Under the pieces are notes generated by a model that saw nothing but the letters and a program-made list of their open reading frames with translations, had not been told where the DNA came from and did not search any database. 64,000 bases of DNA from Erwinia sp. 198. Its GTDB lineage: Bacteria; Pseudomonadota; Gammaproteobacteria; Enterobacterales; Enterobacteriaceae. A program made the translations under genes and the position numbers. Shown here in pieces: positions 61,320 to 64,000 of the stretch. The first letter of the stretch is position 1, and each line of letters opens with the position of its first letter. The stretch covers positions 124,001-188,000 of the forward strand of contig NZ_RHUM01000002.1 of assembly GCF_003937915.1 (NCBI RefSeq), given 5' to 3'.

Positions 61320-62615
61320 ATGATGAAATCAGCCACTAACTGGTTCGGCCTCCCCTTGTCGTTAATATGGGGTTATATCGCTATCGCCGTCTTTATGAGC
61401 GGGGACGGCTTTGAAATGGCCTTCCTGTCGAAGCACATTACCGATCTCGGCTTTTCGCCCGCGCAGTCTGCGCTGGTGTTCACGGTTTACGGCGGCGCAG
61501 CGGCGCTGGCGGCCTGGAGCTCCGGCGTAGTCGCGGAGATCATTACGCCGCAGCGCGCAATGCGTATCGGTTTTCTGCTGTGGGTAGTGATGCATATTCT
61601 GTTTATGACGCTGGGCCTGGGGCTGCGCAACTACCCGCTGATGCTGCTGTTCTATGGCATTCGCGGTCTCGCCTATCCGCTGTTCATTTATTCGTTTGTA
61701 ATGCTGATTGTGCAGAACGTGCCTAAACACCAGCTCTCTTCCGCCATGGGCTGGTTTTGGGCGATGTATTCCATCGGCATCGGCTGCGTCGGCAGCTATC
61801 TGCCCAGCTTTACCATTCCCTGGCTTGGTGAAACCGGCACCCTGTGGTTTGCTATTGCCTGGGTAGCGGCGGGCGGGCTGATGGCGATGACTTTGCTGCG
61901 CAAGGTCGGCGGCGAAAGCGAAAAAGCCAATCTTTCCCCGCGTGAAAAGCTGACCGAGCTGTCGCGGGCGGTGACTATTCTCTTCACTAACCGTAACATT
62001 TTCCTGGCCTGCCTGATCCGCATTATCAATACGCTGTCGCTGTTTGGCTTTGCGGTGATTATGCCGATGCTGTTTGTCGGTCGCCTGGGCTTTACCATGT
62101 CGGAATGGCTGCAAATCTGGGCGGTATTCTTTTTCGTTACCATCTTCACCAATATTATGTGGGGCGTGCTGGGCGAATATATCGGCTGGATCCGTCAGGT
62201 GCGCTGGTTTGGCTGTCTGGGCTGCGCGATATCCAGCCTGGCATTCTATTATCTGCCGGTGACCTTTGGTCATAACTTCTGGATGGCGCTGGTGCCCGCC
62301 GTCATGCTGGGTATTACGGTTGCGGCGTTTGTGCCAATGACGGCGGTATTTCCCGTGCTGGAGCCGAAGCATAAGGGGGCGGCGATTTCCATTTACAACC
62401 TCTCCGCTGGCCTGAGCAATTTTCTTGCGCCCGCGATCGCCTCGCTGATACTGCCCTTTTTTGATATCAAGGGCGTGGTCTGGACCTACACCGCGCTTTA
62501 CCTGTTTGCCGGGGTGCTGACATTGATTATTCAGGTAGAGCAACCTTCCAGAAAAAGCGCTAAAAGCAACCTTAATAACTACGGTTCAACGGCCGTGACG
62601 CCTGATAAAACGTAG
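61320..62615 (+). CDS. dalT: D-arabinitol transporter
   Basis: MFS polyol:H+ symporter of the RbtT/DalT family, 431 residues, 12 membrane segments. Typical stretches are SLIWGYIAIAVFMSGDGFEM near the start, FLSKHITDLGFSPAQSALVF, RGLAYPLFIYSFVMLIVQN and LEPKHKGAAISIYNLSAGLS. Two adjacent ATGs (61320 and 61323) follow AGAGGA. Third gene of the dal operon and ends in a strong terminator. Its position after the kinase completes uptake, oxidation and phosphorylation of D-arabitol. Confidence 0.93.
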   Translation: MMKSATNWFGLPLSLIWGYIAIAVFMSGDGFEMAFLSKHITDLGFSPAQSALVFTVYGGAAALAAWSSGVVAEIITPQRAMRIGFLLWVVMHILFMTLGLGLRNYPLMLLFYGIRGLAYPLFIYSFVMLIVQNVPKHQLSSAMGWFWAMYSIGIGCVGSYLPSFTIPWLGETGTLWFAIAWVAAGGLMAMTLLRKVGGESEKANLSPREKLTELSRAVTILFTNRNIFLACLIRIINTLSLFGFAVIMPMLFVGRLGFTMSEWLQIWAVFFFVTIFTNIMWGVLGEYIGWIRQVRWFGCLGCAISSLAFYYLPVTFGHNFWMALVPAVMLGITVAAFVPMTAVFPVLEPKHKGAAISIYNLSAGLSNFLAPAIASLILPFFDIKGVVWTYTALYLFAGVLTLIIQVEQPSRKSAKSNLNNYGSTAVTPDKT

Positions 62616-62641
62616 GTTTGGCTTTTGACACTTTTTTAAAC

Positions 62642-62674
62642 GGGACGTCACCAAAAGTGACGTCCCTGTTTTTT
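62642..62674 (+). terminator. Terminator of the dal operon
   Basis: GGGACGTCAC / GTGACGTCCC, a perfect 10-bp stem with a CAAAA loop, followed by TGTTTTTT. Confidence 0.92.
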
Positions 62675-62729
62675 ATGTGGCTAAAAAGGCCTGGATGAGT
62701 TCCCTTTGCTGAGCAAAAAATGTTAAAAT

Positions 62730-62743
62730 TGACCTCAATCAAT
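62730..62743 (+). promoter_or_regulatory. FNR box in the fnr promoter
   Basis: TTGACCTCAATCAA matches TTGAT-N4-ATCAA with one change. It lies 20-33 bases before the start codon, just after a TAAAAT -10-like hexamer (62725-62730). That placement fits autorepression by FNR without oxygen. Confidence 0.7.
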
Positions 62744-62762
62744 AATCACTCGAGCCAACACT

Positions 62763-63518
62763 ATGATCCCGGAAAAACGTGTTATCAACAGACGTATCCA
62801 GTCTGGCGGTTGTGCGATTCACTGTCAGGATTGCAGCATCAGCCAGCTCTGTATTCCTTTCACGCTGAACGAGCATGAACTCGATCAGCTGGATAACATC
62901 ATCGAGCGGAAAAAGCCTATTCAGAAAGGGCAAACGCTGTTCAAAGCCGGTGACGAACTGAAGTCGCTGTACGCCATTCGTTCCGGGACCATCAAAAGCT
63001 ATACCATTACCGAACAGGGCGACGAGCAGATCACCGGCTTTCACCTGGCGGGCGACCTGGTAGGCTTCGACGCCATCAGCGGCGGTCAGCACCCCAGCTT
63101 TTCCCAGGCGCTGGAAACCGCTATGGTCTGCGAAATTCCGTTTGAAACTCTGGACGATCTGTCTGGCAAAATGCCCAGCCTGCGTCAGCAGATGATGCGG
63201 CTGATGAGCGGCGAGATTAAGGGCGATCAGGAGATGATCCTGCTACTGTCGAAGAAAAATGCGGAAGAGCGTCTTGCCGCCTTTATCTATGGCCTCTCCC
63301 GCCGCTTCGGCGAGCGCGGCTTCTCCCAGCGCGAATTCCGTCTGACCATGACCCGTGGCGATATCGGTAACTACCTCGGCCTGACGGTTGAAACCATCAG
63401 CCGCCTGCTGGGCCGCTTTCAGAAAAGCGGTATGCTGGCGGTAAAAGGCAAATACATCACTATCGAAAATCATGAGGTGCTGTCGCAGCTGGCTGGTCAA
63501 AGCCGCGCGATTGCCTGA
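62763..63518 (+). CDS. fnr: FNR, oxygen-sensing global regulator
   Basis: CRP-family regulator of anaerobic gene expression, 251 residues. Four N-terminal Cys (17, 21, 24, 30) and Cys123 are present. Four of these hold the oxygen-labile 4Fe-4S cluster, by analogy with C20, C23, C29 and C122 of E. coli. Cyclic-nucleotide-like domain about 30-140, dimer helix to about 165, and the helix-turn-helix [19 protein letters not shown] near 200-218 with the ETISR recognition core. Followed by uspE, as in E. coli. The ogt neighbour seen in E. coli is not beside it. Confidence 0.98.
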   Translation: MIPEKRVINRRIQSGGCAIHCQDCSISQLCIPFTLNEHELDQLDNIIERKKPIQKGQTLFKAGDELKSLYAIRSGTIKSYTITEQGDEQITGFHLAGDLVGFDAISGGQHPSFSQALETAMVCEIPFETLDDLSGKMPSLRQQMMRLMSGEIKGDQEMILLLSKKNAEERLAAFIYGLSRRFGERGFSQREFRLTMTRGDIGNYLGLTVETISRLLGRFQKSGMLAVKGKYITIENHEVLSQLAGQSRAIA

Positions 63519-63524
63519 TGCCAT

Positions 63525-63558
63525 GCCGGATTGGTTCGCCAGTCCGGCTGCTTTTTTT
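63525..63558 (+). terminator. Terminator of fnr
   Basis: A 10-bp stem (one T-G pair) GCCGGATTGG / CCAGTCCGGC capped by a TTCG tetraloop, then TGCTTTTTTT. Confidence 0.92.
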
Positions 63559-63847
63559 CGCTCGGTGGCCCGGTGCCAATGCGGCCGTTTTCCATTGCCT
63601 GGCCCGGCGCGCTGACCTGGCTGTTTTGCCCATCCTGCCGCTTGACTTGCCTCTTTTCACTTGCCCTTTACCAGACTGTCATCGCCCCCTTTAGCGGTTT
63701 TCTCACGGTGCCAAAGCGGACAGAAGACCGTACCAGCCGCTTTTGGCGAACCTTTTGTTATAATATTGATCTGGCTATAACTTTTTCTTTCTTTCCCGAC
63801 GTTGATTGGGCTATCTTTTAAGCTAACCAGCGTATGGAGGACCCGTT
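63559..63847 (+). promoter_or_regulatory. Promoter region of uspE
   Basis: With the fnr terminator, the gap is 329 bases. A consensus -10 TATAAT stands at 63759-63764, 84 bases before the uspE start; no good -35 is present, so an activator or alternative sigma factor may assist. GGAGGA precedes the ATG. No open frame with protein-like content is seen. Confidence 0.5.
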
Positions 63848-64000
63848 ATGGCTAAGTACCAAAACATTCTCGTGGCGATCGACGCGCAACAGGACGACCA
63901 GCCAGCGCTGCGCCGTGCTGTCTATCTCAATCAGCGCCTCGGTGGTCAGATCACGGCTTTTCTGCCTATCTATGATTTTTCTTACGAAATGACGACGCTG
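63848..64000 (+). CDS. uspE: Universal stress protein E (3' end outside window)
   Basis: The first 51 residues of UspE, a tandem universal-stress-domain protein linked to stress resistance, motility and aggregation in E. coli. [20 protein letters not shown] and [20 protein letters not shown] match E. coli UspE almost residue for residue. The frame runs off the window at FSYEMTTL. Start fixed by GGAGGA upstream of ATG 63848. Confidence 0.95.
   Translation, partial: MAKYQNILVAIDAQQDDQPALRRAVYLNQRLGGQITAFLPIYDFSYEMTTL

Overview
The window is a chromosomal stretch from an enteric gammaproteobacterium (Enterobacterales). Nearly every housekeeping gene has a close Escherichia coli counterpart that I recognise from memory: zinT, mtr, ynaJ, fhuE, ahr, sotB, rhaMDAB/rhaSR/rhaT, aldA, sdaCB, osmC, pepT, smrA, fnr and uspE. 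The accessory content (a srfABC operon, an enhancin-like protease with a chitin-binding tail, a D-arabitol operon and two FhuE-type receptors) suggests a plant- or insect-associated member, most likely Erwiniaceae (Pantoea/Mixta/Erwinia type). The genus is inference. I see no rRNA, tRNA, insertion sequence, prophage or CRISPR array.

Layout. Positions 1-4.7 kb: zinT (cut by the window edge), a tryptophan permease, ynaJ, a short-chain dehydrogenase and a YncE-like lipoprotein. 4.8-9.7 kb: two convergent FhuE-type TonB-dependent siderophore receptors, each behind a Fur-box-like promoter. 9.8-12.1 kb: a frameshifted membrane-protein relic, an orphan lipoprotein and the Ahr aldehyde reductase. 12.2-26.4 kb: a soluble PAS-PAS chemoreceptor diverging from srfABC, then the enhancin-like metalloprotease, a membrane chemoreceptor and an AI-2E-type permease. 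26.5-30.4 kb: a SoxS/Rob-type regulator, an Rrf2 regulator, a beta-hydroxyacid dehydrogenase and the SotB efflux pump.

30.4-39.2 kb is a complete L-rhamnose regulon (rhaBADM, rhaSR, rhaT) with aldA next to it. Uptake, isomerisation, phosphorylation, aldol cleavage and lactaldehyde oxidation are therefore all present in one block. 39.5-42.2 kb is sdaCB (serine uptake and deamination). 42.4-47.9 kb is a little-described module: MHS transporter, M20 peptidase, LysR regulator and DppA-like binding protein. 48.2-53.7 kb: osmC, a 59-residue YodC-like protein, pepT, a third chemoreceptor and a type-B carboxylesterase. 54.0-57.2 kb: an aromatic-acid transporter with a PcaQ-type LysR regulator, and smrA. 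57.3-62.7 kb is the D-arabitol operon dalR/dalDKT. The window closes with fnr and the start of uspE.

Cross-connections. All three chemoreceptors have an exact sigma-28 -10 element (GCCGATAA) 44-64 bases upstream of the start codon, so they should be co-expressed with flagella although no flagellar gene is in view. The most distinctive area is 12-24 kb. There srfABC encodes a one-pass membrane protein, an actin/Hsp70-fold ATPase candidate and a GTPase-like protein with an incomplete P-loop. Immediately beside it lies a chitin-binding enhancin-family protease whose linker is a perfect in-frame 9-bp tandem repeat.
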